Positions 44,904 through 54,115 are shown, numbered from the stretch's first letter. The stretch is 64,000 nt of DNA from Novosphingobium album (ex Hu et al. 2023) (GCF_022832385.1 NZ_JALHLE010000005.1:248001-312000), one strand, 5' to 3'. Notes: generated by a model not told the origin, from the sequence alone. Numbers and translations are program-made.

Positions 44904-45752
44904 ATGACAATGACAACCGAAACGCTCCGCGCTCCGCAACAGGCATCGACGCCCCCCGTCGATCCCGCCGCGCCGATCCTCCTGTTCGATTCCGGAGTCG
45001 GTGGGCTGACCGTGCTGGAGGAGGTGCGTAATCAGTTGCCCGATGCAGCGGTGATCTATGCCGCCGACACTGCAGGCCTGCCCTATGGTTCGAAAACGGA
45101 AGCCCAGATTGCCGCGCGCGTCGCCGGCCTTCTTGGCCGCATGACAGAGCGCTTCCACCCGCGCCTGGTCTGCATTGCCTGCAACACCGCTTCGACCATC
45201 GCGCTCGGCATGGTTCGCGAGGTTCTGGAAGTCCCCATCGTTGGCACGGTCCCCGCGATCAAGCCCGCAGCGGCCATGACAAGGAGTGGTGTGATCGGTC
45301 TGCTCGGCACCGAGGCGACAATCCGCCAGGCCTATGTCGACCGGCTTGAGCACGAATTCGCCGCCGACAAGGTCCTGCTGCGCCATGGCGCGCCCAGCCT
45401 TGTCGATGCGGCCGAAGCCAAGCTGCGCGGCGAACCTTTCGACCGTGCGGCCATCACGGGCGCAGCCGAAGCCCTGCGCGCGATGCCAGGCGGCAACCGG
45501 ATCGACACGGTCGTGCTGGCCTGCACGCACTTTCCGTTGCTGGAGGAAGAGCTGTCACAGGCCTTTGGCCCCGGCGTTCGCTTCGTCCATGGCGCACAGG
45601 GCATCGCCCGTCAGATCGCCCGCCTCACCGAAGGGCAGCAATGGTCTCGCCAAGTCCCCGACAGGGCGTTACTCACCGGCCGGGACGACATGCCGGACAT
45701 CTATGGCGAGATGCTGACGCGTTACGGATTGCGGAAGGTCGAACGGTTTTGA
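44904..45752 (+). CDS. murI: Glutamate racemase
   Basis: A 282-residue racemase. [17 protein letters not shown] holds the Asp-Ser substrate loop. The two catalytic cysteines are in [12 protein letters not shown] and [14 protein letters not shown], and [14 protein letters not shown] is the third family block. It makes D-glutamate for peptidoglycan. The ATG at 44904 is followed closely by a second (MTMTTE); the first 22 residues are a polar leader. The stop overlaps the next gene's TTG start by 4 bp. Confidence 0.93.
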   Translation: MTMTTETLRAPQQASTPPVDPAAPILLFDSGVGGLTVLEEVRNQLPDAAVIYAADTAGLPYGSKTEAQIAARVAGLLGRMTERFHPRLVCIACNTASTIALGMVREVLEVPIVGTVPAIKPAAAMTRSGVIGLLGTEATIRQAYVDRLEHEFAADKVLLRHGAPSLVDAAEAKLRGEPFDRAAITGAAEALRAMPGGNRIDTVVLACTHFPLLEEELSQAFGPGVRFVHGAQGIARQIARLTEGQQWSRQVPDRALLTGRDDMPDIYGEMLTRYGLRKVERF

Positions 45753-46552
45753 CGCGCCGACTGAACTATTGGCTGCTTGCCTGCATCGCGATCATCAGTT
45801 TTCCCTATTACTGGTATCTGATGGACGACCCGGCATCTGCTGGCGTTGGCCCCAAAGCAGTAACGATGACCGAATTGCGCAAGCTGGCCGATACCTTGGA
45901 GGGCCCCCGCCCCGGCCGGGTGCGGAGCGAATTGGTGGGGCACTGCAGGATCATGCGCAACCGCCTCGTTGCAGGCTGGGGGCTAAGGCCCATTCCGATC
46001 GCGGTGTGGTCCTATGAACTTACCGTTCCTGGCAAAACGCCTATCGTGATCGATGCTGGTGTGACGCGCGCAACCGCCGAGAGCTACGGCATCGCCGACT
46101 ATGATTCGGCCGCGCAGAGGCGAGTGGACCGAGTGCGCGCCCGTGCCGCCCACACCGTCGTCCTCAGCGACAGCGCACTGCATACGGGCAACCTGCACCT
46201 CGGACAGCAGCACAACACGAATACAGCCCCGTATCCGCTTGCTCCCGGAGTAGTCGTGTTGCCCGCTCCGGGGCTGGGCCCGCACGCGAAGCTGGTCTAT
46301 GTCCGGCTTCAGAACGGGCGCGAATTCCTGTTCACCGGTCCAGCTGCCAGGGTTAAGGAAAGTCTGAACGCGCTTGTCCCCCCCGCCAGGCTGACTGAAC
46401 GTGACGACGTGCCCGACGCCGGTACGGAAACCAAGTCCTGGTTGATGACGATCAATGCCCTGCGACGGGCAGCGCCCGATATGACCGTGATCACGGCCCA
46501 TGAATCGGTTGCTACGCCTCATGTCTCTAAATGGTTTTCCGATCACTCTTAG
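45749..46552 (+). CDS. Membrane-anchored protein, possibly a degenerate MBL fold
   Basis: About 267 residues with a TTG start overlapping the murI stop (TTGA). One N-terminal hydrophobic segment ([20 protein letters not shown]) precedes the rest. The order of strands resembles a metallo-beta-lactamase fold: IVIDAG early, then [44 protein letters not shown] and TVITAHES. The H-x-H-x-D-H zinc motif is missing, as are the His of the usual PTPGHTPG turn and the Asp of GDAA. If the fold reading is right, it is non-catalytic or metal-free. The assignment is tentative. Confidence 0.55.
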   Translation: MTRRLNYWLLACIAIISFPYYWYLMDDPASAGVGPKAVTMTELRKLADTLEGPRPGRVRSELVGHCRIMRNRLVAGWGLRPIPIAVWSYELTVPGKTPIVIDAGVTRATAESYGIADYDSAAQRRVDRVRARAAHTVVLSDSALHTGNLHLGQQHNTNTAPYPLAPGVVVLPAPGLGPHAKLVYVRLQNGREFLFTGPAARVKESLNALVPPARLTERDDVPDAGTETKSWLMTINALRRAAPDMTVITAHESVATPHVSKWFSDHS

Positions 46553-46661
46553 CGGGACTAGCCGCTGGCATTGGGCCAAACGATCATGTAATGGCCGCCT
46601 AGAAGATAAACCGGCAAACCAGAATGGACCGGCCGGACACGGTAATGCAGGACTGGAATTC

Positions 46662-47876
46662 GTGAACTACGAGCACATCTTCGACCAGGCGATCGAGCGC
46701 CTTCACTCGGAAGGCCGCTATCGCGTCTTCATCGATATCCTGCGCAACAAGGGCGCCTATCCTAACGCGCGCTGCTTTGCCGGCCACAACGGGCCCAAGC
46801 CGATCACCGTGTGGTGCTCCAACGACTATCTCGCCATGGGCCAGCATCCCAAGGTGATCGAGGCTATGGAAGAGGCGCTGCACGACGTCGGTGCCGGTTC
46901 GGGCGGCACCCGCAATATCGGCGGCAACACGCATTACCATATCGAGCTGGAAAGCGAACTGGCCGACCTGCATGGCAAGGAAGGCGCGCTGCTTTTCACC
47001 TCGGGCTATGTCTCGAACGACGCCACACTCTCGACGCTCGCCAAGCTGCTACCGGGCTGCGTGATCTTCTCGGACGAACTCAACCACGCCTCGATGATCG
47101 CCGGCATCCGCAATTCGGGCTGCGAGAAGAAGGTGTTCCGCCACAACGACCTGGAGCACCTCGAACAGCTTCTGGCCGAAACCGATCCCGCGCTGCCCAA
47201 GCTGATCGCTTTCGAATCCGTCTATTCGATGGACGGCGACGTTGCCCCGATTCACGCGATCTGTGACTTGGCGGACAAGTACAACGCCCTCACCTACATC
47301 GACGAAGTCCACGCCGTCGGCATGTACGGCCCGCGCGGCGGCGGCATTACCGACCGTGACGAGGCGGCCCACCGCATCGACATCATCGAAGGCACGCTGG
47401 GCAAGGCCTTCGGCGTCATGGGCGGCTATATCGCGGCCGACCAGAAGATCATCGACTGCATCCGCTCCTATGCGCCGGGCTTCATCTTCACCACCTCGCT
47501 CTCGCCGGTACTGGTGGCAGGCGTGCTCGCCTCGGTAAAGCACCTCAAGAGCTCCACCGAAGAGCGCGAAGGGCAGCAACGCGCCGCCGCGATGCTCAAG
47601 CAGAAGTTCCGCGACGCAGGCCTTCCGGTGATGAATTCGACCACGCACATCGTCCCGCTCATGGTCGGCGATCCGGTGATGGCGAAGAAGATCAGCGACA
47701 TCCTCCTCGCCGAATACGGTGTCTATGTGCAGCCGATCAACTTCCCGACCGTGCCCCGCGGCACCGAGCGGCTGCGCTTCACGCCGGGCCCTGCCCATAC
47801 TGAAGAGATGATGGACGAGCTCACCAATGCGCTCGTCGAGATCTGGGAGCGCATGGAGATGAAGCTGGCGGCCTGA
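46662..47876 (+). CDS. hemA: 5-aminolevulinate synthase
   Basis: A 404-residue PLP enzyme with a GTG start at 46662 (protein begins [20 protein letters not shown], as in other alphaproteobacterial ALAS). Key segments are the [11 protein letters not shown] glycine/succinyl-CoA loop, [25 protein letters not shown] with the PLP-binding Asp, and the Schiff-base lysine in [13 protein letters not shown]. It condenses glycine with succinyl-CoA to start haem synthesis by the C4 route, a hallmark of alphaproteobacteria. Upstream in-frame codons exist but give sequence unlike the family. A terminator follows. Confidence 0.96.
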   Translation: MNYEHIFDQAIERLHSEGRYRVFIDILRNKGAYPNARCFAGHNGPKPITVWCSNDYLAMGQHPKVIEAMEEALHDVGAGSGGTRNIGGNTHYHIELESELADLHGKEGALLFTSGYVSNDATLSTLAKLLPGCVIFSDELNHASMIAGIRNSGCEKKVFRHNDLEHLEQLLAETDPALPKLIAFESVYSMDGDVAPIHAICDLADKYNALTYIDEVHAVGMYGPRGGGITDRDEAAHRIDIIEGTLGKAFGVMGGYIAADQKIIDCIRSYAPGFIFTTSLSPVLVAGVLASVKHLKSSTEEREGQQRAAAMLKQKFRDAGLPVMNSTTHIVPLMVGDPVMAKKISDILLAEYGVYVQPINFPTVPRGTERLRFTPGPAHTEEMMDELTNALVEIWERMEMKLAA

Positions 47877-47909
47877 GGCCACCTTTTCTCCAGCCAAGTT
47901 ATTCTATCG

Positions 47910-47949
47910 AAAAGGGTCTCCGGCCAGGTGCCAGAGGCCCTTTTCTTTT
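47910..47949 (+). terminator. Intrinsic terminator after hemA
   Basis: AAAAGGGTCTC and GAGGCCCTTTT pair (one G-U) around an 11-base loop, followed by CTTTTG. It separates hemA from the old-yellow-enzyme gene. Confidence 0.8.
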
Positions 47950-48026
47950 GTCTGAGCAAGCACCACGTCGTGCCTGCCGCAGCCACCTCTCCCCCCACTG
48001 CTGCGGTCAGACACAAGGACACATTC

Positions 48027-49127
48027 ATGGCCAAGCTGTTCGAACCGGTGACCGTCGGCGGTCTTACCCTGCCCAACCGCATCGTCATTGCCCCGATGTG
48101 CCAGTATTCCGCCGAAGACGGGCGGATGACCAGCTGGCACGCGATCCACCTCGGCCAGCTTGCCCTGTCCGGTGCGGGCGTGTTGACGATCGAGGCGACC
48201 GCCGTGACGCCGGAAGGGCGCATCAGCTATGCCGACGTCGGCCTGTGGGACGACGGCACCGAAGCCGCCATGAGCAAGGTTCTGGACGAAGTGCGGCGCT
48301 GGTCGCCGATGCCGGTTGCAATCCAGCTGGCTCACGCCGGACGCAAGGCCAGCACGGCCAAGCCCTGGGACGGCGGCGGCCAGATCGCGCCGAACGAACC
48401 AAACGGATGGCAGACGGTGTCGGCCTCTGCCATTCCGTTCCAACCTGACGAAAACGCGCCTGAAGCGCTGGACAAGGCCGGAATGGCGCGCATCCGTGAT
48501 GCCTTCGCCGAGGCCGCACGGCGTTCAGCGCGGCTCGGCATCGATGCCATCCAGATCCATGCGGCACACGGATACCTGCTCCACCAGTTCCTCTCGCCGC
48601 TCTCCAACCACCGGACGGACGAATATGGCGGCAGTCTGGAAAACCGCATGCGCTTCCCACTCGAAGTGTTTGACGCCGTGCGCGAGGCGTTTCCCGCCGA
48701 CAGACCGGTAACGGTGCGCGTCTCGGGCACCGACTGGGTCGACGGCGGCTGGGACATCGGACAGACCATTGCCTTCTCGAAGGCGCTTGAAGCGCGCGGA
48801 GCCGACGCGATGCACATCTCCAGCGGTGGCCTGCATCCGGCCCAGCAGATCCCTGTCGGCCCCAGCTACCAGGTCCCGCTCGCGCGCAAGGTGAAGGAAG
48901 CGGTATCGATCCCGGTCGTGGCCGTGGGGCTGATCACCGAGCCCGAACAGGCCGAAGCGATCGTCGCGACGGGCGACGCCGACATGGTCGCCCTCGCCCG
49001 CACCGTGCTCTACGACCCGCGCTGGCCCTGGCGCGCCGCGGCGGCACTAGACGCACAAGTGCGCGTGGCACCGCAATTCCTGCGCAGCCAGCCACACCGG
49101 CTGAAAGACCTGTTTATCCCTGCCTGA
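48027..49127 (+). CDS. NADH:flavin oxidoreductase (old yellow enzyme, YqjM-like)
   Basis: A 366-residue FMN enzyme from the ATG at 48027. NRIVIAPMCQYSAEDG holds the Cys that tunes the flavin in YqjM-type OYEs. The substrate-binding pair is in QLAHAGRKAS, the catalytic region is IQIHAAHGYLLHQFLSPLSN with RTDEYGGSLENR, and the C-terminal phosphate loop is GDADMVALARTVLYDPRWP. Such enzymes reduce activated C=C bonds with NAD(P)H. The physiological substrate is unknown. It is transcribed alone between two terminators. Confidence 0.9.
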   Translation: MAKLFEPVTVGGLTLPNRIVIAPMCQYSAEDGRMTSWHAIHLGQLALSGAGVLTIEATAVTPEGRISYADVGLWDDGTEAAMSKVLDEVRRWSPMPVAIQLAHAGRKASTAKPWDGGGQIAPNEPNGWQTVSASAIPFQPDENAPEALDKAGMARIRDAFAEAARRSARLGIDAIQIHAAHGYLLHQFLSPLSNHRTDEYGGSLENRMRFPLEVFDAVREAFPADRPVTVRVSGTDWVDGGWDIGQTIAFSKALEARGADAMHISSGGLHPAQQIPVGPSYQVPLARKVKEAVSIPVVAVGLITEPEQAEAIVATGDADMVALARTVLYDPRWPWRAAAALDAQVRVAPQFLRSQPHRLKDLFIPA

Positions 49128-49144
49128 AACTGAGACCAGACATG

Positions 49145-49183
49145 AAAAAGCCCGCCGAAAGTGTTTCCGGCGGGCTTTTTTTC
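49145..49183. terminator. Bidirectional intrinsic terminator
   Basis: AAAAAGCCCGCCGAAA and TTTCCGGCGGGCTTTTTTT form a long stem with A-tracts on one side and T-tracts on the other. It serves both the rightward oxidoreductase and the leftward decarboxylase gene. Confidence 0.92.
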
Positions 49184-49200
49184 TATCCCGTAATGCCGGC

Positions 49201-50427
49201 TCAGCGCAGTGAGACAACGTTGTCCGAGACGCGCGGGTCCGGGCGGCCCGTGTAGAGGCTCGCCATTGGCTCGTCAGTCACGATGACAACCTCAGCCCCG
49301 CCGAAGCCGTTGAACGCAGTCTTCATGGCCGCGCCGTAGGCACCCAGCATGCCCACCTCGATCCAGTCGCCCGCCTTGATCTCTGCGGGCAGCATGAAGG
49401 GTCCCTCCATGAAGTCGGCATCATCACAGGTCGGGCCGTAGAACGAGAAGGCCTGCAAGTCAGCCACGTCGATCGCCGCGTTGTCGTTGGTTTCCTCGCG
49501 CGCAATGTGGCGCGCCGGGAACCGCCATGCCACGTGCGCCGCGTCGTAGAGCGCGCCGTAAGCACCGTCGTTGATGTAGAGCTCGTCGCCGCGGCGCTTT
49601 TCCACCATGACGATCAGCGAGCTGTACTCGGCCGACAGCGCGCGGCCGGGTTCGCACCACAGCTCTGCGTTGTAGGCGATCGGCAGCGCTTCGAAGTGGC
49701 GGTGGATAATCGCGAAGTAATCTTCGAGCGGCGGCGGTTCCATGCCCGGATAGCAGGAGGGAAAGCCCCCTCCCACGTCGATCATGTCGATGACGACGCC
49801 CGCATCGGCAATCGCCGCACGCGCGCGCTCGAGCGCCTGCACATAGGCAAACGGCGTCATCGCCTGCGAGCCGACGTGGAAGCACACGCCCAGCCAGTCC
49901 GCCACCTGACGGGTCGACTGCAGCAGCGCGCCTGCGTCAGCCAGATCGATGCCGAACTTCGATGCGAGGCTCAGCTCCGAATATTCGGACGAGACGCGCA
50001 GACGGACACAGAGGCGCAGGTCCTTCGCCGGGTTGCCCTCGGCGTCGGTGGTGGCTGCCACGATCTTGTCGACCTCTTCCTGGGTGTCCAGGCTGAAGGT
50101 GCGCACGCCGTGCTGAAAATAGGCCTCGCGGATCGCACTCGCGGTCTTGACCGGGTGCATGAAGCAAAGTGTCGCCTGCGGCAGCGTCGCACGCACCATG
50201 CGCACCTCGGCAATCGAGGCGACATCATAGTGGGTGATGCCGTTGTCCCACAGGATCTGGATCAGATCGGGCGACGGGTTCGCCTTCACCGCATAGAGCG
50301 ACTTGCCCGGAAACTTCGTCGCGAAGAACTGGGCAGCGCGCGCAGCGGCGTGCGGGCGATTGAGGATAACCGGTTCGTCGGGCGCGATGGTGCGCGCTAC
50401 AGCCGATGCGTCAGGATACTGGTGCAA
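49201..50427 (-). CDS. Ornithine/lysine decarboxylase, type III PLP fold
   Basis: 408 residues, TTG start at 50427. Residues 40-52 (SLYAVKANPSPDL) hold the PLP lysine of the alanine-racemase-fold decarboxylases. HVGSQ and DVGGGFPSCYPG form the phosphate site, WCEPGRALSAEYSS is the third block, and FYGPTCDDADFM carries the cysteine that completes the site across the dimer. It makes putrescine from ornithine (or cadaverine from lysine). It ends the leftward polyamine operon after nspC, but a 372-bp leader separates them, suggesting separate control. GGGGG lies about eight bases before the TTG. Confidence 0.9.
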   Translation of the reverse strand: MHQYPDASAVARTIAPDEPVILNRPHAAARAAQFFATKFPGKSLYAVKANPSPDLIQILWDNGITHYDVASIAEVRMVRATLPQATLCFMHPVKTASAIREAYFQHGVRTFSLDTQEEVDKIVAATTDAEGNPAKDLRLCVRLRVSSEYSELSLASKFGIDLADAGALLQSTRQVADWLGVCFHVGSQAMTPFAYVQALERARAAIADAGVVIDMIDVGGGFPSCYPGMEPPPLEDYFAIIHRHFEALPIAYNAELWCEPGRALSAEYSSLIVMVEKRRGDELYINDGAYGALYDAAHVAWRFPARHIAREETNDNAAIDVADLQAFSFYGPTCDDADFMEGPFMLPAEIKAGDWIEVGMLGAYGAAMKTAFNGFGGAEVVIVTDEPMASLYTGRPDPRVSDNVVSLR

Positions 50428-50799
50428 CTCAAGGGACCCCCAATAGGCCTAGTGGCCAAGACAACACAGAGACGAAGCTGCCTTGCGGTTTGGAAGTCCC
50501 CATGGGGCAGCGAGGGGGCGGATATAGGACAGCGATCATGAATCGCAAGTGAAAAACTTGGCGCTTCACAAAAATGTCACAGAAGTGACCTTTTGCATCC
50601 CATTCCGCCCCTCTCTGAGCGGCTTGGCCCTTTGTTTTCAAGGCGTTGCCATTGCGACACCGAGGAGCTCCGTTCTCAGCGGGGCACGGTGAAATCAATA
50701 GGGTCAACGCAGAGAGTAACCGCAGGTTGCGAATGATTCGCGCAAAGAGGGATTGACCGGGCCCGATGAGCGACAGACCGAGGCTCCGCTCGTTTCGCG
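50428..50799 (-). promoter_or_regulatory. Long 5' leader of the ornithine decarboxylase gene with hairpins
   Basis: This 372-bp gap between nspC and the decarboxylase has no convincing gene. Read leftward, it holds a hairpin AAAAGGTCAC-TTCT-GTGACATTTT (about 50571-50595; one mismatch) that resembles an intrinsic terminator. GTGAA/TTCAC repeats and a GGGAC/GTCCC pairing that brackets the last 70 bases next to the GGGGG ribosome-binding site are also present. Alphaproteobacteria are known to carry a roughly 400-nt speF RNA motif upstream of this class of decarboxylase, so the position and length fit. I could not confirm the motif's consensus from memory. Confidence 0.5.
50429..50503 (-). CDS. 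Possible 24-residue leader peptide upstream of the decarboxylase
   Basis: A 24-codon frame begins MGTSKPQGSFVSVLSW and ends PLGLLGVP. Its stop is separated from the decarboxylase TTG by one base, a typical coupling arrangement. It lies inside the structured 3' part of the leader. No Shine-Dalgarno sequence precedes its ATG, which weakens the call. Polyamine genes in other bacteria use such arrest or coupling peptides. Confidence 0.3.
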   Translation of the reverse strand: MGTSKPQGSFVSVLSWPLGLLGVP

Positions 50800-52002
50800 T
50801 CAGCTCAGACGGTCGCGGAAGTCCTCGTAGGAGAACCTGCGGATGCATTCGAGCGAGTCGGTTTCCGAATCCCACAGCCAGATCGAAGGTAGCGGCACGC
50901 CGTTGAACGTGGTCGTCTTCACCATCGAATAGTGTGCCTGATCGAGGAACGCGAAGCGCGTGCCCGGCTGGATGGGCTCGGGAAAGCGGTAATCGCCGAT
51001 CACGTCGCCCGCGAGGCAGGAAGGCCCGCCGAGGCGCACGGCACCGCCCTGCCCCTCGTCCACCATGCGGTCGTCCTCGATCGGCAGTTCGCCCAGCATG
51101 GCCGGGCGGTAGGGCGCCTCGATCACGTCGGGCATGTGGCAGGTGGCGGAAATGTCGACTACCGCCACCGGCATCCCGTTCCAGCCTGTGTCGAGCACGG
51201 TGCCCACCAGAATACCTGCATCGAGCGCCACGGCCTCGCCAGGTTCGATGTAGACCTGCGCGCCGGTGTCCTCGGACATGTCGGAAAGGAACTCGACCAG
51301 TTCATCGCGCTGGTAGTCGGCGCGGGTCACATGGTGGCCACCGCCCACGTTGATCCACTTGAGGTGGCCGAAATAGGGCTCGAGGTAGTCGAACACCTTG
51401 TCCCAGGTGCGCTGGAGCGGCTCGAAGTCCTGCTCGCACAGGTTGTGGAAGTGGATGCCATCGACCATCGCCACGTGCTCGTCGGTGAGCTGGTCGACCG
51501 GGAAGCCGAGGCGCGAATGCGGCGCCGAGGGATCGTATTTGGGCACTTCGCCTTCGGGATGCATTGGATTGATGCGCAGCCCGATGTCGAAATCCTCACC
51601 ACGCGCGCGGGCCGCCTCGATGATCGCCCAGCAACGCTCGATCTGCTGCGGGGAGTTGAAGATCACGTGGTCCGAGAGGCGCAGGATCTCGTCGAGTTCG
51701 TCGGGCTTGTAGGCCGCGCAGTAGGTCGCGATCTCACCGTCGTAGAACTCGCTCGCCAGCCGCGCTTCCCAAAGGCCCGAGGTGCACACGCCATCGAGAT
51801 ACTCGCCCACGATCGGCGCGGTCGACCACATCGAGAACGCCTTGAGCGCGGCCAGCACCTTGGCGCCCGAGCGCTCGCCGATGTCCTGCAGGATCTGCAG
51901 GTTGCTGCGCAGCTTCGCGGCATCGACCACGAAAGCGGGGCTGTCGACACGCGACAGGTCGAAGTGGGCGAAAGCGCCCGGATCGCCGGCTCTGGTTTCC
52001 AT
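50800..52002 (-). CDS. nspC: Carboxynorspermidine/carboxyspermidine decarboxylase
   Basis: A 400-residue alanine-racemase-fold decarboxylase of the NspC type. The PLP lysine is in KVLAALKAFSMWS, where the A-L-K-A-F context distinguishes NspC from ornithine or diaminopimelate decarboxylases. Other blocks are GVCTSGLWEARLASEF, FHNLCEQDFEPL, INVGGGHHVTRADY and YIEPGEAVALDAG. It removes CO2 from carboxyspermidine to give spermidine (or carboxynorspermidine to norspermidine). The matching dehydrogenase lies two genes upstream, so the pathway is complete apart from aspartate semialdehyde supply. Confidence 0.92.
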   Translation of the reverse strand: METRAGDPGAFAHFDLSRVDSPAFVVDAAKLRSNLQILQDIGERSGAKVLAALKAFSMWSTAPIVGEYLDGVCTSGLWEARLASEFYDGEIATYCAAYKPDELDEILRLSDHVIFNSPQQIERCWAIIEAARARGEDFDIGLRINPMHPEGEVPKYDPSAPHSRLGFPVDQLTDEHVAMVDGIHFHNLCEQDFEPLQRTWDKVFDYLEPYFGHLKWINVGGGHHVTRADYQRDELVEFLSDMSEDTGAQVYIEPGEAVALDAGILVGTVLDTGWNGMPVAVVDISATCHMPDVIEAPYRPAMLGELPIEDDRMVDEGQGGAVRLGGPSCLAGDVIGDYRFPEPIQPGTRFAFLDQAHYSMVKTTTFNGVPLPSIWLWDSETDSLECIRRFSYEDFRDRLS

Positions 52003-52014
52003 GGCTCTTTATCC

Positions 52015-52776
52015 TCAGTTCAGCCAGTTCGCGACCAGCGACGCGAACCTGACGGGATCTTTCTCGGGCAGCATATGGTCGGCACGCTCCACCTGTTTGA
52101 GACGCCCGAACCTGAGCGCCCGCACAGCACCGCGCGAAGGCACTTCGAACATGGCACGCGTGTTTTCCCCAAACCCTACCGTGACCGGACAAGCGATGCG
52201 GCCGAGATCGGATGCGGAAATCTTCACAGGAGGCTCTCCCTGCCCCATCATCAACGGAAATACTCTTGCACTGTCGGCGTAGTGCGCGCGGCGTTGCGGA
52301 TCCACCGACGCGCTGAACCCGGCACCGCCCGCGTTGTCTATGATGAGATCGATCACCGCTTCAACGCCGCCTTTTTCCATCATGGTGAAGACGGGTACAA
52401 AGGCTTCCTCGCAATCGGCGGCGAACCTCGCCAGAGCCTCCTCATCCTCCACATAAGTGGCAAGGCTCGGTTCGTAGAGCGTCAGCGATGCGAACAATTC
52501 CGGCCGTTCGATCGCCGCCAGCAGAACCGGATGGCACCCGAAAGACCAGGCAACCACGTCCACCGGCGGGCCCATCATCGCCTCGACATACCCGACGACA
52601 TCGTCGCAATGCCGCCGGGTGCCGAAATCCCCGCCGTCGCCCGGCCACTCCGCCCGACCAAAATAGCTCAGCGTGATCGCACGGGCATCAATCCCGGCGG
52701 GCAGTGCATCGATAACCGGAGCCCAGGTCCTCGCGTCGCCCGGCGCGCCGTGCACGAAGAGGACCTGACGTTCCAT
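52015..52776 (-). CDS. Alpha/beta hydrolase embedded in the polyamine operon
   Basis: 253 residues from the ATG at 52776 (MERQVLFVHGAPGDARTW). HGAPGDARTW is the oxyanion-hole HG motif. The nucleophile elbow is VVAWSFGCHP, where Ala replaces the first Gly of G-x-S-x-G. The acid is probably in VGFGEN or nearby, and the base is His in VERADHMLPEKDP. The substrate is unknown. The start codon overlaps the stop of the carboxyspermidine dehydrogenase (TGATG), and nspC follows 12 bp after its stop. This firmly places it within the spermidine operon, where no hydrolase step is known. Confidence 0.78.
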   Translation of the reverse strand: MERQVLFVHGAPGDARTWAPVIDALPAGIDARAITLSYFGRAEWPGDGGDFGTRRHCDDVVGYVEAMMGPPVDVVAWSFGCHPVLLAAIERPELFASLTLYEPSLATYVEDEEALARFAADCEEAFVPVFTMMEKGGVEAVIDLIIDNAGGAGFSASVDPQRRAHYADSARVFPLMMGQGEPPVKISASDLGRIACPVTVGFGENTRAMFEVPSRGAVRALRFGRLKQVERADHMLPEKDPVRFASLVANWLN

Positions 52777-53987
52777 CAGAACGGCAGCGGTTCGCTCAGT
52801 TCCTCGACCGTCCACGGCAGACCCTGCGTGTTGAGCATGTCCATGAACGGATCGGGGTCCATCTGCTCCATGTTGAACACGCCCTCACCACTCCAGGTGC
52901 CGGTGAGCACCATGGCCGCGCCGATCATCGCCGGAACGCCGGTGGTGTAGCTCACCGCCTGGTTGCCGGTTTCCTCGTAGCAGGCCTCGTGGTCGCAGAT
53001 GTTCTTGATGTAGAACGTCTTCTCGCCAGACCCGTCGAGCGCTTCGCCGGTCGCGATGTCACCAATGTTGGTCTTGCCCTTGGTCGTCGCGCCAAGCGAG
53101 GCGGGCTCTGGCAGCACGGCTTTCAGGAACTGCAGCGGGATGATCTCGACGCCGTTGTACATCACCGGATCGATGCGGGTCATGCCCACGTTCTGCAGCA
53201 CGGTCAGGTGCTGGATATAGGCATCGCCGAAGGTCATCCAGAAGCGCGCACGTTCCATTTCGGGGATGAACTTCGCTAGGCTTTCCAGTTCCTCGTGGTA
53301 CATCATGTACATGTTCTTGGGGCCCACGCCCTCGAAGTCGAACGAGACCTTGTTGCTCATCGCCGGGGTCTCGACGAACGCGCCGTTCTCCCAGTGGCGC
53401 GCAGGCGCGGTCACTTCGCGGATGTTGATTTCCGGATTGAAGTTCGTCGCGAAGGGCTGGCCGTGATCGCCGCCGTTGCAATCGAGGATGTCGAGCTTGC
53501 GGATGGTCTTCAGCTTGTGCTTCTTGAGCCACATCGCGAAGACGCTGGTCACGCCCGGATCGAAACCCGAACCGAGCAGCGCCATGAGGCCCGCGTCCTT
53601 GAAGCGCTCCTGATAGGCCCACTGCCAGTGATATTCGAACTTGGCCACATCCTTGGGCTCGTAGTTCGCAGTGTCCATATAGTGCGTGCCGGTCGCCAGG
53701 CACGCATCCATGATCGCAAGGTCCTGATAAGGCAGCGCCAGATTGACGACGAGCTTCGGCCCGATCTTGCGGATCAGCTCGGAAGTGGCCGCCACGTCGT
53801 CGGCATCGATGGCATAGGTGCTCACGGTCACGCCGGTGCGCGCCTTCACCGATTCGGCGATCGCGTCGCACTTGGAAACCGTGCGGCTGGCGAGATGGAT
53901 ATCGCTGAAGATATCCGGATTCATGGCCATCTTGTGGACCGCGACCGAGCCGACGCCGCCTGCGCCGATCACCAGAACCTTGCTCAC
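52776..53987 (-). CDS. Carboxynorspermidine/carboxyspermidine dehydrogenase (saccharopine dehydrogenase family)
   Basis: 403 residues, GTG start at 53987 with AGGAG eight bases upstream. KVLVIGAGGVGSVAVHKMAM is the NAD(P) loop. HYMDTANYEPKD, LMALLGSGFDPGVTSVFAMWLKKH and LDCNGGDHGQPFATNFNPEINIRE are characteristic of the CANSDH/CASDH branch rather than lysine-metabolism enzymes. It condenses aspartate-beta-semialdehyde with putrescine (or diaminopropane) and reduces the imine. It is the first gene of the polyamine operon, divergent from btaA across 174 bp. Confidence 0.9.
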   Translation of the reverse strand: MSKVLVIGAGGVGSVAVHKMAMNPDIFSDIHLASRTVSKCDAIAESVKARTGVTVSTYAIDADDVAATSELIRKIGPKLVVNLALPYQDLAIMDACLATGTHYMDTANYEPKDVAKFEYHWQWAYQERFKDAGLMALLGSGFDPGVTSVFAMWLKKHKLKTIRKLDILDCNGGDHGQPFATNFNPEINIREVTAPARHWENGAFVETPAMSNKVSFDFEGVGPKNMYMMYHEELESLAKFIPEMERARFWMTFGDAYIQHLTVLQNVGMTRIDPVMYNGVEIIPLQFLKAVLPEPASLGATTKGKTNIGDIATGEALDGSGEKTFYIKNICDHEACYEETGNQAVSYTTGVPAMIGAAMVLTGTWSGEGVFNMEQMDPDPFMDMLNTQGLPWTVEELSEPLPF

Positions 53988-54075
53988 CAAACCATCTCCT
54001 TCAGGAGCCAAAAGACAAAGACGCGCATATAAGGTGCCTGTGTGACAACTCAACTGGGCTCAAGGCGGCAGTGGA

Positions 54076-54115
54076 TTGTCATAAACCGACATCGGCGCGT
54101 CATCACCCGGTCATG
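54076..54115 (+). promoter_or_regulatory. Four tandem Pho-box-like repeats upstream of btaA
   Basis: Heptamers TTGTCAT (54076), CGACATC (54087), CGTCATC (54098) and GGTCATG (54109) are each separated by four bases, an exact 11-bp period. PhoB binds direct repeats of CTGTCAT-type heptamers with this spacing. The first unit with its AAAC spacer is closest to consensus and the others match in part. The array ends 46 bp before the btaA ATG. Betaine lipid genes are induced by phosphate starvation through PhoB in rhizobia, so the site makes functional sense. Confidence 0.7.
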
